Source of the DNA: Piper betle
Taxonomy: Eukaryota > Streptophyta > Magnoliopsida > Piperales > Piperaceae
Reading direction: 5' to 3'
Assembly (NCBI GenBank): GCA_033002965.1
Contig: JAURVB010003554.1
Coordinates: forward strand, 1 to 64,000
DNA: 64,000 nt
Shown: one piece after another, positions 47,590 through 58,853 of the stretch
Position numbering within the stretch: the stretch's first letter is position 1
Layout of the letters: every line of letters begins with the position of its first letter
The notes under the pieces: model-generated
Database searches by the model: none
What the model was told of the DNA's origin: nothing
Seen by the model: only the letters and a program-made list of their open reading frames with translations
Translations under genes and position numbers: made by a program

Positions 47590-48640
47590 TGATGTATTTG
47601 ACATTGGATATACTGTGAGAGGATGCAAATGCAAGTCGTAAAAGGCTATGAATTGGTGAATGAGTCATTCTAGTCCCGAGTGATCCTGTCATCTCTACGT
47701 CTTTAGCTTCATTACACCCGGAGAGCACATGGACTAGTTGGACAATGTTTTATACAACACATATATAGTTATGCGATATTAGAGGAACTGGAGGCACCTG
47801 CCTAAGAGTACTTGGTCTTTGTGCTCTTGACTAGCAGTGATGTAAAGGTTTGAAGAGGGCTACGGATGATTTATTTCCGATAGTGGCATTATTGAGAGTG
47901 GCATAGTTTAGTAGCATGGGATGCTCCTCTAGCTCAAGTGAGGAGGCCTCAATGTAGATGCCCTTTGAGTATTCCCATGGAGTTATACAGATGGTTTTGC
48001 TTCTTTGTGGTAGTACGGAGCTCCCACTTGCCAGGCTATCTTGATTGCTTTGGGATTGGTGACATTTGTTGTTGATATTTTTCCTATTATATATATGGGC
48101 TTAGTATTCCTTTGAGTTGATCCACCATAAATGGAATCACAAAAAGTTGTAATACACACTTGTGCTCAAAATGCCCCTTGTTTTGTATCTTTTATGTATT
48201 TTGTTGTATTTGATGTGTGTTTATATGCATTATTTGATGCATATGAGATCTTCTTAATCACTGATTTTGTATCAGCAACTTAGATATGATAGCAGCTCTC
48301 AAGATGAGATGCTCAAATTTCAGATTCCATCAAGTACTTTTAGTGTGCTTACTCCATTTATCTACTTGTCTACATCTAGTTCTTTGTAGGTATTTGATGT
48401 TATTTGTCATGTCATTGCACATAATTTCCTTATTAGATTGTTACATGCATTCGTTCAACCCTTCATAATGAGTGTTTGGTTGCACATCTACTCATCGTCT
48501 TCAATTCTCAAGAAGTATTGAGGGTTGATTTGATCTGCTTTTAGTTGGAGTATTATAGATTAATCGATTTATACATGACTTGACTTGATCATAACAATTC
48601 ATGTATGGTTCAAAAGTGAAGTAGATAAAGGTTGTTGTAG
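47590..48640 (+). mobile_element. Decayed gypsy LTR (5' side), plus strand
   Basis: A block near 47770-47830 (CACCTGCCTAAGAGTACTTG) corresponds to the reverse complement of GTACTCTCAGGCATGC in the minus-strand LTRs (30670-30690), so this is a plus-strand relative. It ends just before a primer-site-like sequence at 48642. The left end is not resolved and alignment with the presumed 3' LTR is poor. Confidence 0.4.
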
Positions 48641-48641
48641 T

Positions 48642-48654
48642 TGGTATTAAAGCC
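48642..48654 (+). promoter_or_regulatory. Primer binding site, initiator tRNA-Met type, mutated
   Basis: TGGTATTAAAGCC resembles TGGTATCAGAGCC with two changes. It follows the LTR-like block and opens the internal region of an old plus-strand element. Confidence 0.6.
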
Positions 48655-49725
48655 ATGTCATAGTTGATTGAGATAAAAGACTCTTATGAGCTAATTGTGT
48701 GGAGCTATACCTAGTTAAGCCGATAAGCATCTTTTGATTATTCATCAATCTCTCATATTTATACACAGTCTAGTTTGCATGGATTATAATTCAGTAGTTG
48801 CAGTTATAGAGGAGTTGTGAGATAGATTAGAGATAAAGGTTTGAGTGGTTGCAAGAAGGAATTTGACATACACATCATGTCGGGTTCAAAGACAAACCTC
48901 CCACCGTTGTCTATACTAGGGGTTCAAATTAGTCTGAGTGTCCATACTTTAGGAGTAAGTCCACCATATATTAGAAGTACTTAGAGCACTTGGGATCATA
49001 TCAGGAGAACTTGCTTGTATTTTTACATATCACCACTATAGTCCTTATCTTGGGACCTAATGTACATTGTAGGACGACATGGGCTAAGGTGGCACATGTG
49101 CGGCAGTTGGCTGGTGAGATACCAGCAAAATTAGTGAACACATGGGCATGAATATAACTATATATTGGATAGATTGATTAGACTGCATCTAGGTAGACAT
49201 AACACATTCAGATCCTTGGCTTTGAGATAGATCACCTTAGCGGAAGCTACAACTTTATTAGCAATATTCTTGGAGCATAAAGACCACAGATGAGAGTTAG
49301 ACAGATGAGCTTTAGGATGGTTCACTTTCGTGAGATAACAACAATGGATGAGGATGAGTAGTGATGATAGCTTGCCTTCCCTATTGGCATTTCACTGCTT
49401 CTTTCCCTCCCACTAGGTTAGGAGACCACCTTGATAGCCCTCTAACCACACTCCATTAAATAGAGGCATTAACACAACATAGAGGACTGACAAGACTACA
49501 TCAACTATTAGGTTGGAGATTGGACAAGATTTGACCAAACCAGTGGGTCATAGTTCAGTGACTCCCATTTGAGGATCAGTTAGTACTAAGAGGATGAGCC
49601 ACCCTTAGACTTTAGGGAAATCCGCATGAGCTAAGCACTGTCTAACCATCTTGAATGTTGCCACTTTGATTCAAACTCCCTAGGATCATACACACATGTT
49701 TTAGTAGCTTGAGCCGAGTTAGTGG

Positions 49726-50187
49726 TGTAACCACCCGACCCAAAGTGCAACGTAATGGGCCTAAGTCATTTCTTTAAAATGGTTAACCCAAGTTAAAGAT
49801 CTATAGTCCATTCCCACTTATAAACAGGATCTTTTCCATATAGGTATGAGATGTGGGACTAAGTTGAGGGATCTCACAATCCACCCACCTTAGGAAATTT
49901 TGTCCCCGAAATGCCTATACTTGGCCCGTTGCTAGCCCCAGCCCATGACCTTTCTGGTCCGTGACTAGCAGCCTAGTCAACGTCCCTAGTCCAGCCCACC
50001 ATCTAACACAGAACCAGGTTACTCTGATACCACCTGTAACGACCCGACCCAAAGTGCAACGTAATGGGCCAAAGTCATTTCTTTAAAATGGTTAACCCAA
50101 GTTAAAGATCTATAGTCCATTTCCACTTATAAACAAGATCTTCTCCTAGTAGGTATTAGATGTCAGACTAAGCTGAGGGATCTCACC
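49726..50187 (-). mobile_element. TRIM element (153-bp LTRs)
   Basis: Two 153-bp LTRs with TGTAAC starts and CTCACA or CTCACC ends enclose only 156 bp. On the minus strand the primer site TGGTATCAGAGTAACC (50018-50033) and the polypurine-like AAGGTGGGTGGAT (49879-49891) are present. There is no coding part. Further copies of the LTR are at 24842-24993 and, as a palindrome, at 27207-27325. Being non-coding, it depends on enzymes from another element. Confidence 0.9.
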
Positions 50188-51630
50188 TGTAACGACCTGC
50201 CATTTTTCACAATATTGTGGGCCTAGCTGGCTAGGCATTACTCAAAATTATACCAAACTAACCCCGTAACGACCAACCCTAACCGCTCTGGGCGTTACTT
50301 ATATGTTATATGATTTCTATTAAAACCATAAGTATGACTCATTCAAAGTAAATTATGGTTAGTCAAGACATAATAATAATAGTTCCACAGTCTTGGATCG
50401 TTTCCCAAAGCCACATGTATAACACAAGAAAATAAAAGGAAGTCCAATTTATTATCTATTCTCCTACCCTGAGTTCGTAAAAGAACCACCAACCATACTT
50501 TCATTCTTCCTTAAGTGAGTTGAAATCAAACAATCTTGATTAGCCTACATACCCATGTCGGGATCAAGCTCAATGTAGTTCTATAGGCTCTCAGGTCATT
50601 CTGAGATTAAAAGTTTATCTCCCAGTTCATTCTGAGATTAGGTGGCCTCTCAGGTCATTTTGAGATTAGTCATTATTGACTGTCAAGTCCATTCTAACAT
50701 GTCCATTATTGACTGTCAGGTCCATTCTAACATATCCATTTTTGGCTGTCAGGTCCATTCTGACATGTCCATTATCGGTTGTCATGTCCATTCTGACATG
50801 TCCATTATTTGCTGTCAGGTCCATTCTGACATATCCATTATTAGCTGTTAGGTCCATTCTGACATGTCCATTATTGGCTGTTAGGTCCATTTTGACATGT
50901 CCATTATTGGCTGTCAGGTCCATTATGACATATCCATTATTGGCTGTCAGGTCCATTCTGACGTATCCATTATTGGCTGTCAGGTCCATTATGACATGTC
51001 CATTATTGTCTGTCAGGTCCATTCTGACATATCCATTAACAAAACAACTAAGAAATTCAAAGAATCCCAACAATTCTTGTCAATCGAAGGATGAAGCAAA
51101 ATAGCACACCCACAACAAAACAAACACCCGACCCCAAAGACTCGCAGCAGTTTATACCAAGCAGTCGACAAGAACCCCATGCATAAGACGCTAGGGATCT
51201 AGCAACTTAGCAAGGCGTCCCCAATAAACCTTGCATGCAAGAATCCTAATGGAAACAAATAAGATGAGGGATGAAATACTCACGTAAAAATGGGGAGGTC
51301 GCCTGGGACGGAGAGGAGGCAAGAAGAATTTGACGGTTAGGAAAAAGTTTTTTTTCCCCTCCTCAATGATCCCCTCCTCCTACATATATATACACTTCAA
51401 CCTTTCCCTCCATTAAATTCTCATACCCCATCATCCATAAGTATTTCCTAAGTTCAACGAGCCCCTTTATTAATTCTCACACCCCATCATCCATTCATGA
51501 ATAGGTATTTTCTAGGTGACCTTAAGTCGAACCATGACCAGTTGACTTGATAACCAACCATATTTGTTCATCAATATTTATTTCATAATATTTAGGTTCG
51601 AGTCTTGTAATAAAAATCATGGTTTTTACA
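50188..51630 (-). mobile_element. TR-GAG 3' LTR
   Basis: It starts TGTAACGACCTGCC and ends GGTTTTTACA. It is longer than its partner at 53044-54287 by about 200 bp, mainly because of a longer 33-bp repeat array (50670-51031). A minus-strand TATA candidate is ACATATATATACAC at 51380-51393. Confidence 0.9.
50670..51031. repeat. 33-bp minisatellite, 11 copies
   Basis: The unit is TCCATTATTGGCTGTCAGGT plus CCATTCTGACATG. Because 33 is divisible by three and the unit lacks stops in some frames, it yields frames of 135-142 codons on both strands. These are not proteins. Smaller related phrases (CTCAGGTCATTCTGAGATT) stand just to the left. Confidence 0.95.
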
Positions 51631-51645
51631 ATCTCCCCAACTTAG
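51631..51645 (-). promoter_or_regulatory. Polypurine tract of TR-GAG
   Basis: On the minus strand TAAGTTGGGGAGAT lies directly before the LTR start TGTAAAAACC. Confidence 0.75.
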
Positions 51646-51696
51646 AGATATTTCGTCCCCGAAATATTATAACAGCAAGATGATAAGCATGATTAA

Positions 51697-52797
51697 TTAT
51701 ATCTTCAGGATCTCACGTTGTTCCTGTTGTTGCTTCGGAGGGTGACGACAGTCTTTTATTATGTGTCCCATCCTGCCGCAATTGTAGCATCGACGGGGCT
51801 CGTTGCACTGCCCGGAATGCATCTTGGTGCAATTTTTACATCATCTATACAGAATCTCCTCAAACTTCCTTTTGAGGTTTCCATCTACGTTCCCTTGGTA
51901 GTTCTACTACTGTTGTTCTGCGGACCCATTTGAGCTACCCCCATGGTTGGCATGCTTGTGTTGCGTGGTAGTCTTCCCCTGTTTCTTTGAACGATCATGC
52001 TCAAATACCAACTCATGAGTCGTGGCTGCATTGATCACCTCGGTTATAGTGCCCCTTGACGCCGTAACAGCCCTACTCCTCAATTCAGGTGTCAACCCCC
52101 AGAAGAATTTATCCGCCCTAGCCTTGTCAGATGCCAGAATCCTAGGTGCAAAGCTTTCCAACTGCAAGAATTTCTTGGCATATTCCCGAACCGAATCGTC
52201 CTTCTAAGCTAGGTTGGCGAACTCCAGTGCTTTCTTTTGGACAACGGGCTCTGGAAAATATTGTCCATTGAAAATGGCCACAAACTCCGCCCACGTGATG
52301 GAAGAAATCTCACATCGATGGAATGTAGTGTTTTCCATGGATTTCCACCAGTAAGATGCTTCCTCCTGAAGCATGCATGTTGTCAACCTCACTTGGTGGC
52401 AGTGTGGCACAGATAGAGCCCTAAAAGCTTTTTCGGTAATGTCTATCCAGCTTTCGGCCTTCATTGGATTAGTCCCTCCAATGAATACCTCAGCTCCATT
52501 CTTCCAGAATTTTTCCACAGTGTAGCGATCACTGTCCTCAACTGGTGGCAACACTTGTTGGAATATCGGTGGGACTGGGTTTGGTAGCTCCCCTCTTTCG
52601 CCCGGGTTAGCTAACCCTACCCGCCCTTGGTCACTTCCCTGACCATCATCCGGGGTGATTCCAGGATCCGCTGCTGAGTTTGAGGCTCCATTCCCTGTTA
52701 CCACTCCCGGTAGCCGCTGAACAATATTCTGAATCACAGAATTTGTATTTTCTGAAGCCTGTGCTAGTCCTTGTATGGCCGTTAGGATTTGGGCCAA
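51697..52797 (-). pseudogene. Gag protein of the TR-GAG element, four nonsense codons
   Basis: One continuous frame of 366 codons from ATG 52797 to TAA 51697. It opens MAQILTAIQGLAQASENTN. Residues about 75-195 form a retrotransposon Gag domain (VFIGGTNPMKAESWIDITEK, EEASYWWKSMENT, TWAEFVAIFNGQYFPEPVV), continuing FAPRILASDKARADKFFWGL. Two zinc knuckles, CKNCTKMHSGQC and CYNCGRMGHIIKDC, lie near the C-terminus (51740-51840). Internal stops are TAG at 52204-52206, TAG TAG at 51904-51909 and TGA just before CKNC (about 51841-51843). There is no shift. Protease and polymerase are absent: the frame ends 50 bp from the polypurine tract. Confidence 0.9.
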
Positions 52798-53027
52798 TAC
52801 ATTCTCTGTGTTCGGACTTGATGGGGTAGATCAGGTAGTCTGTCTACGAGTGCCTCCCATCTGAAACATCGAACCATCTTGGTTCATTTATACATTCTTG
52901 TTTCAGTTTTTACTTAGGTTTATTAGCGAAGAACTTTGTTAATTAATAACATAACACAGTGGAAAAAGATAATTACTGGACTTTTCAATAAGGTACTTGA
53001 GTCATAAAATGTGAGCTTGTGGAAACT

Positions 53028-53041
53028 TGGCTCTGATGCCA
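53028..53041 (-). promoter_or_regulatory. Primer binding site of TR-GAG, initiator tRNA-Met type
   Basis: The minus strand reads TGGCATCAGAGCCA, one change from TGGTATCAGAGCCA. It lies two bases inside the LTR end at 53044. Confidence 0.9.
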
Positions 53042-53043
53042 CC

Positions 53044-54287
53044 TGTAATGACCCGCCATTTTTCACAATATTGTGGGCCTAGCTGGCTAGGCGTTACTCG
53101 AAATTATACCAAACCATGTAACGACCAGCCCTAACCGGTCCGGGCGTTACTTATATGTTACATGATTTCTATTAAAATCATAAGTATGACTCATTCAAAG
53201 TAAATTATGGTTAGTCAAGACATAATAATAATAGTTCCACAGTCTTGGATCGTTTCCCAAAGCCACATGTATAACACAAGAAAATAAAAGGAAGTCCAAT
53301 TTATTATCTATTCTCCTACCCTGAGTTCGTAAAAGAACCACCAACCATACTTTCATTCTTCCTTAAGTGAGTTGAAATCAAACAATCTTGATTAGCCTAC
53401 ATACCCATGTCGGGATCAAGCTCAATGTAGTTCTATAGGCTCTCAGGTCATTCTGAGATTAAAAGTTTGTCTTCAGTTCATTCTGAGATTAGTCATTATT
53501 AGCTGTTAGGTCCATTCTGACGTGTCTATTATTTACTGTCAGGTCAATTCTGACATGTCAATTATTGGCTATGAGGTCCATTATGACATATCCATTATTG
53601 GCTGTCAGGTCCATTCTGACATGTCTATTATTGACTGTCAAGTCCATTCTGACATGTCTATTATTGACTGTCAGGTCTATTCTGTCATGTCCAATAACAA
53701 AACAACTAAGAAATTCAAAGAATCCCAACAATTCTTGTCAATCGAAGGATGAAGTAAAATAGCACACCCACAACAAAACAAACACCCGACCCCAAAGACT
53801 CACAGCAGTTTATACCAAGCAGTCGACAAGAACCCCATGCATAAGACACTAGGGATCTAGCAACTTAGCAAGGCGTCTCCAATAAACCTTGCATGCAAGA
53901 ATCCTAATGGAAACAAATAAGATGAGGGTCGAAATACTCACGCAAAAATGGGGAGGTCGCCTGGGACGGAGAGGAGGCAAGAAGAATTTGACGGCTAGGA
54001 AAAAGTTTTTTCCCCCTCCTCAATGATCCCCTCCTCCTACATATATATACACTTCAACCATTCCCTCCATTAAATTCTCATACCCCATCATCCATAGGTA
54101 TTTCCTAAGTTCAACGAGCCCCTTTATTAATTCTCACACCCCATCATTCATTCATGAATAGGTATTTTCTAGGTGACCTTAAGTCGAACCATGACAGGTT
54201 GACTTGATAACCAACCATATTGGTTCATCAATAATTATTTCATAATATTTAGGTTTGAGTCTTGTAATAAACATCATGGTGTTTACA
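53044..54287 (-). mobile_element. TR-GAG 5' LTR
   Basis: It starts TGTAATGACCCGCC and ends GGTGTTTACA, nearly identical to 50188-51630 outside the repeat array. A minus-strand TATA candidate is ACATATATATACAC near 54039-54052. The target duplication AGTGG follows at 54288-54292. Confidence 0.9.
53493..53689. repeat. 33-bp minisatellite, 6 copies
   Basis: The same unit as at 50670-51031, five copies fewer. The two LTRs of one element start identical, so the array changed length after insertion or in the template. Confidence 0.95.
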
Positions 54288-54617
54288 AGTGGTAGACATC
54301 GTAAGAGAGATATAGACATGTGGAGCTAGACGTCATGCAAGGGTCAGCATTTGGTTTACTATTCACATGTTCAAGATCAGACTTTAAGTGACTTTAGCAC
54401 TGGACCAGCACTACCATTCGTGATGAACACGCTTTAGGAACCTGAACTGACTTAATAGTAGCCATCATAGGAGAGAGACATACATGCGAAGCTAGACATC
54501 ATACTAGAGTCAATTGTGGGTATATGATTCATATGCTTGAGATCAGACTTTTAGCACTACCACCATTTGCGATTACTACCATTCGATCAACATTACCACT
54601 TTCTTTGATGTACTACC

Positions 54618-55489
54618 CATATTTTTTAAAATTAGATAGTACTAGCCAGTTCAACCCAGTATACTGTGTAAAGCTGGTCTGGTTTGGGTTATCACATCGA
54701 GTTGCAGCGAACCCTGGTTTTTTCCAAAACCGGTGTACCTCCAGTTTTGAAAACCATATGGTTCAATGTTGGACCGGAATTATTGGGCTAGGTGGTTCAC
54801 CGCAAGGGTTAGGGTACCAATGGAAGTGTTGATTTTTTATAGATGGCTAGCTCCAACCCTTCTTGGGCGATGTAAGACTAAATACTTTGTTTGTAGTGGC
54901 ATATAAATAAGACTTTTTAAGCTGAAATGGGCATGGAAGGAAGTCTTGCACCAGTGGCTAGTGCGTCACATGGCTGCTCCCAACATAAGGATCTTGCAAT
55001 CTTAATTTTTGAGTTTCTGCTTTTAAAATGAGTACAACATCCATATGTAATTTATTTGCCAACTAATTTTACACTAAAGTGTCAATTAATTAAAGTCTAA
55101 ATTGAATCCAACAATAAACCTTTGGCTATTAATGTTTTAAAAAATAATATAATTGATAGTGTGTAAATGAGGGATGATGCAAAATTAAAAAATATTTTTG
55201 ATTGAAAAAATATGAATATGACAAAAAATTTAAAACTATGGCAAAATAAATTAATATTAAGGTTTTTAAAATGTACATTAGTATGGGATGATAATAAGTC
55301 TATTTGTATTGAATAAAATTATTATGGACTTATAAATATAAACATTCTATAAATAGATATTAATTTCATATATTTTAATTTAATATAATATATTTAATCC
55401 CGTTAAATCCGGTTTGACCCGGTTGAACCAACGATACCACTTACCCACAAAAATTCGATATGGTCTCTAGTAGCGTATTTAAAACTATG
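54618..55489. mobile_element. hAT-type non-autonomous element, 872 bp
   Basis: It is flanked by the 8-bp duplication GTACTACC (54610-54617 and 55490-55497). The ends are inverted: CATATTTTTTAAAATTAGA on the left, and on the right the reverse complement of CATAGTTTTAAATACGC. Subterminal AACCCGGTT-like motifs (GGTTCAACC, GGTTTGACCCGG) occur near both ends. There is no transposase. The 102-codon frame at 54524-54832 crosses the boundary and is not a gene. Confidence 0.9.
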
Positions 55490-56727
55490 GTACTACCAAT
55501 GACTGAGTTGCACTACCACTGTATGATTGGCACAATTATTGATCGAGTTGTATGACCACCATCCATGATATGCAGCCACCATTCGAATGAGAATTGTTGG
55601 TGTCTATTGTATTGCACATCTACTGACCAAGTTATGCAACTAGTGTGGTAGACAAGGTCGACTAATTACTTGCCTTACTCCATAGAAAGATAGCTACTTG
55701 AGGGCTTCCCTTGTCTTGCCTAGCAACAATGCCTTCCTAGCATTCAGAGCCTATTAAACTAGAGGTGGAGACATGGCTTAGCCACAGTAGCATCAGTAGA
55801 GTAGATTAGGAATTGGGTACATAATTTAGTCATAGTGGCATCAATAGAGCAAATTTGGGATTGGATATATAATTTATTCACGGTGGGGTCAGTAGGCTAG
55901 ATGAGAGTTGGGAGCATTGGGGTTGTTTCTGAGATGATAACATGGAGATTATTCTTACCAGCTACCTTACATACCATAGCCTCGGCCCTATACCCTTGGG
56001 TCAGGTTGGTATTGCATGGTTGCTTGATCAATTAGTATTGGTGAAAACCTTGAGATGGATAATGCATGAGCAGAGTCAGAGAGCAAGTGATAGAATTTTC
56101 AGATGGGATGACCACACTGGTCAGATTGATAAGCTGCCTCATCGATACATCCCATATCCAGGAGATGAAAATATGACTATTATGAGAAGATTAGACATGC
56201 AATACAACTTAGTCAAAGTTTGGCCTAGCCAAAGAGGGGGTATGACTCATGCTAGAGTCAAGGGGATAGGATAGTTGGTTAAGTGAGGTAGTTCCTTTAA
56301 AGAGTGGTGACTTGTGCTTCACTACCATGATTAGTGTTCTATGCCTAGAGCCATAGAGCTGACCTTTAACCAAAGTAGAAAAAGTACCTTTCGAAGTGTC
56401 GATTAGAGTTGCAATGCAGGTAGCTAATTGTAGAACAATTTTGAGGCAGAGCTTCACCCGAGCTTTTACAATGACATTCAGAGAGAGACTTCAACTCATC
56501 TAAGACTATGCTAACTAGATATAGAGATCTCAATGTATTCTCTTCATAATTGATTACCCTACTTGATAATTTATCATAACAGTAGTAGTCATGTAAGTTA
56601 AAATTAGTACTAAAAATCGGTACAAGGCAGCCAATTGCACATAACAAAATAACGAACGAGACAAATGTTAAATCTCAATATGTGTCCCTGTGGATTTAAG
56701 GAGAGATATTGGATTTTAATGGCACTT

Positions 56728-57266
56728 GAATCGTGCCCCTAGAGTAGTGCATTACTAGTATTCTTATTGAAAATGCATACCTACTATTAGCCAATTGGAC
56801 TAGAGCCACTTAGGAACCATTTTTAGAAAAGTCATTGATTGACTTTTCCATGGAGTGCACACTAATAATAGAGTGCAATCACGATAATCTCAAAGACATG
56901 TCCATGGACTTACCGAGTTTCTTACCACCTACTATTCTTCACAAAGATTTTAGTACCATTCACACATATACCCTTCCACTACTACTGATTAAGGTGAATC
57001 GTGCCCCTAGAGTAGTGCATTACTAGTATTCTTATTGAAAACACATACCTACTATTAGCTAATTGGACTAGAGCCACTTAAGAACCATTTCTTAGACAAT
57101 TCATTAACTGACTTTTCTATGGAGTGCACACTAATAATAGAGTGCAATCACGATAATCTCAAAGACATGTCCATGGACCTACCGAGTTTCTTACCACCTA
57201 CTATTCTTCACAAAGATTTTAGTACCATTCACACATATACCCTTCCACTACTACTGATTAAGGTGA
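56728..57266. repeat. Perfectly spaced tandem duplication, 268-bp unit
   Basis: 56728-56995 and 56996-57266 both start GAATCGTGCCCCTAGAGTAG and end CTGATTAAGGTGA. They differ by few bases, so the event is recent compared with the decayed DNA around it. Confidence 0.95.
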
Positions 57267-57601
57267 TATTCCAATTAGAACTTTCTTAGCTGGACAAGTT
57301 CCTTCTAGTACACCATATGTCATGTAAGGGTGAGATGCTTACCAATTAGGATTTTAGATGAGTGTGACCAGCCTTCTACGAGTGGCCAGACTTTACTTTG
57401 ATCTGCAAATATCAGATAGAGTTTAGTTTTTTGCCTTAAGTATCTTTACTTAGTGCTGACAGCCTTTGAAGGACAACTACCCTCTAGACTATAGTTCAGT
57501 GACTTTATTCTTGCCAATGTATTGGCTTCTATAATTGAGTCCTCTTATCGCATGTTGATGGAAAATATTTTGGGTATAAAATTTTTATAAGGAGGAGAGA
57601 T

Positions 57602-58853
57602 TGTAAAACCTCAATTTCAGCTGAGGGTTTTACCACAAGTAGTTTTATCTGGCTTGGGTGAGCGTTGAGTCGGTTTGGTCAATCAAGCTGTAGTTCAAGT
57701 TAGTCTAGATTTTAGACCTTGTATGTGTGCCAAATGAGGCTATATGTGTATATCATGGAGGTTGAGCTTGCCTGTGATACAATTGATGGCACGAGATGTG
57801 CATGAGAATGCCGAATGGTTCAGTGTATTTGCAAGACATGCATATTATTTAATCACTTATGTATTTACAAGACATTAATCACTTAGGCCATCTTTGCATT
57901 TAGCATACATGTTGGGGTTTGTGGGTTAGTTAGATAGCTTCTAGATGCAATGACGTTTAGTGGATGCGAAGCTTTCAATAAATCACCTTTGTCTTAACTC
58001 GCGTCTATTAGTTTAATTTCATTACTCTTATTGTTTGTGATAGTTTATATCCTAGTTAGAACGTTGTAAACCCTCACATTCAATCTATTTGGTCTCATCC
58101 ACACGTTGAGCACTTAAGAAAGTTGTGTGGGAAGCAATGAACACAAAATCATTCAATTTTGGTGGCCTGTTTAACCTTATATATAGGGTTAATTGGCTAT
58201 TTTTACCTATTTATAATGAATTTTGCCCACGTTTTCCCTTTTTATTTACCTATTTACCTTCCATACGAGATTACATATTTTTCAACCTAATTTCTCCCCT
58301 ATTTCAACCTCTCCTCTAGGTAATTGAAGGCCAGTGAGAGATTCCTCTTTTCTATTCATTTCATCTCATTTTTCATGCTTATTTTTATTGAGATTTTTAG
58401 AATTAGTCTTGGTTTTTATTTGTTGCTTTTAATTGATGCTGTTGATTTCTATCTTTTTCATGTCTTTCTTGTATTAGATAGTTAGTGGTTGCTATTATCC
58501 CCCTCTTATTATTCTATGCAGATGTTTGTTGTATTTCTTCTATACATAAGGTTCTATTAATTGGGTGTTTTAATATTAGTTCATGGTTCTATATGTTTGA
58601 TAATTGTTATTTGATGTTGGGCTTAACCTCAATTGTCTAGTTAGTGATGATTTATCCCTTGTTGGAGTACGTGTTCACCTAGGTGTTCACGTTAGTATTT
58701 AACATTTTCTTGTAGGAGTAGTAGTGTTGGTACAAACTTATGCGAGCATGATCGAGTCTTAACCCATGCATGCACTGTAACCCAAGCCCTGCACCCAAAA
58801 AGACTTTGTCCATGTTTGTTACCTGATTAACAGAAAAGAAATAGGAAGACGAA
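57602..58853 (+). mobile_element. Gypsy LTR start and decayed LTR body, plus strand
   Basis: TGTAAAACCTCAATTTCAGC follows a polypurine tract (57588-57601). The body is AT-rich and ends without a clear CA before another TGTAAAA start at 58854. The latter has its own purine-rich lead (AAGAAATAGGAAGACGAA, 58836-58853). Either two related LTRs abut or one was inserted in the other. Confidence 0.45.

Larger units (their letters stand above)
49726..54287 (-). mobile_element. Composite TRIM plus TR-GAG retroelement with one target duplication
   Basis: A TRIM (LTR 49726-49878, middle 49879-50034, LTR 50035-50187) is joined flush to a Gag-only element (LTR 50188-51630, middle 51631-53043, LTR 53044-54287). 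AGTGG flanks only the outer ends (49721-49725 and 54288-54292). No duplication separates the two parts: the inner junction reads CTCACC|TGTAACGACC. Both parts run on the minus strand and both have initiator-tRNA-Met primer sites. The structure suggests integration as one unit. Confidence 0.8.
48655..57601 (+). mobile_element. Internal region of an old plus-strand gypsy element, heavily decayed
   Basis: It lies between the primer site (48642-48654) and a purine-rich tract AAGGAGGAGAGAT (57588-57600) that precedes a TGTAAAACC LTR start at 57602. No protein domain could be read, only long non-coding-like sequence with repeated phrases such as GACTACCATTC and AGAGAGACATAC. Younger insertions within it are the composite at 49726-54287, the hAT-type element at 54618-55489 and the duplication at 56728-57266. 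Confidence 0.4.

Noticed and set aside
50642..51104. Regularly spaced 33-bp repeats and 135-142 codon frames suggesting a CRISPR array or a repeat protein
   Set aside because: The repeats are contiguous, with no spacers, lie inside an LTR, recur in the partner LTR and are open on both strands only because the unit is a multiple of three.
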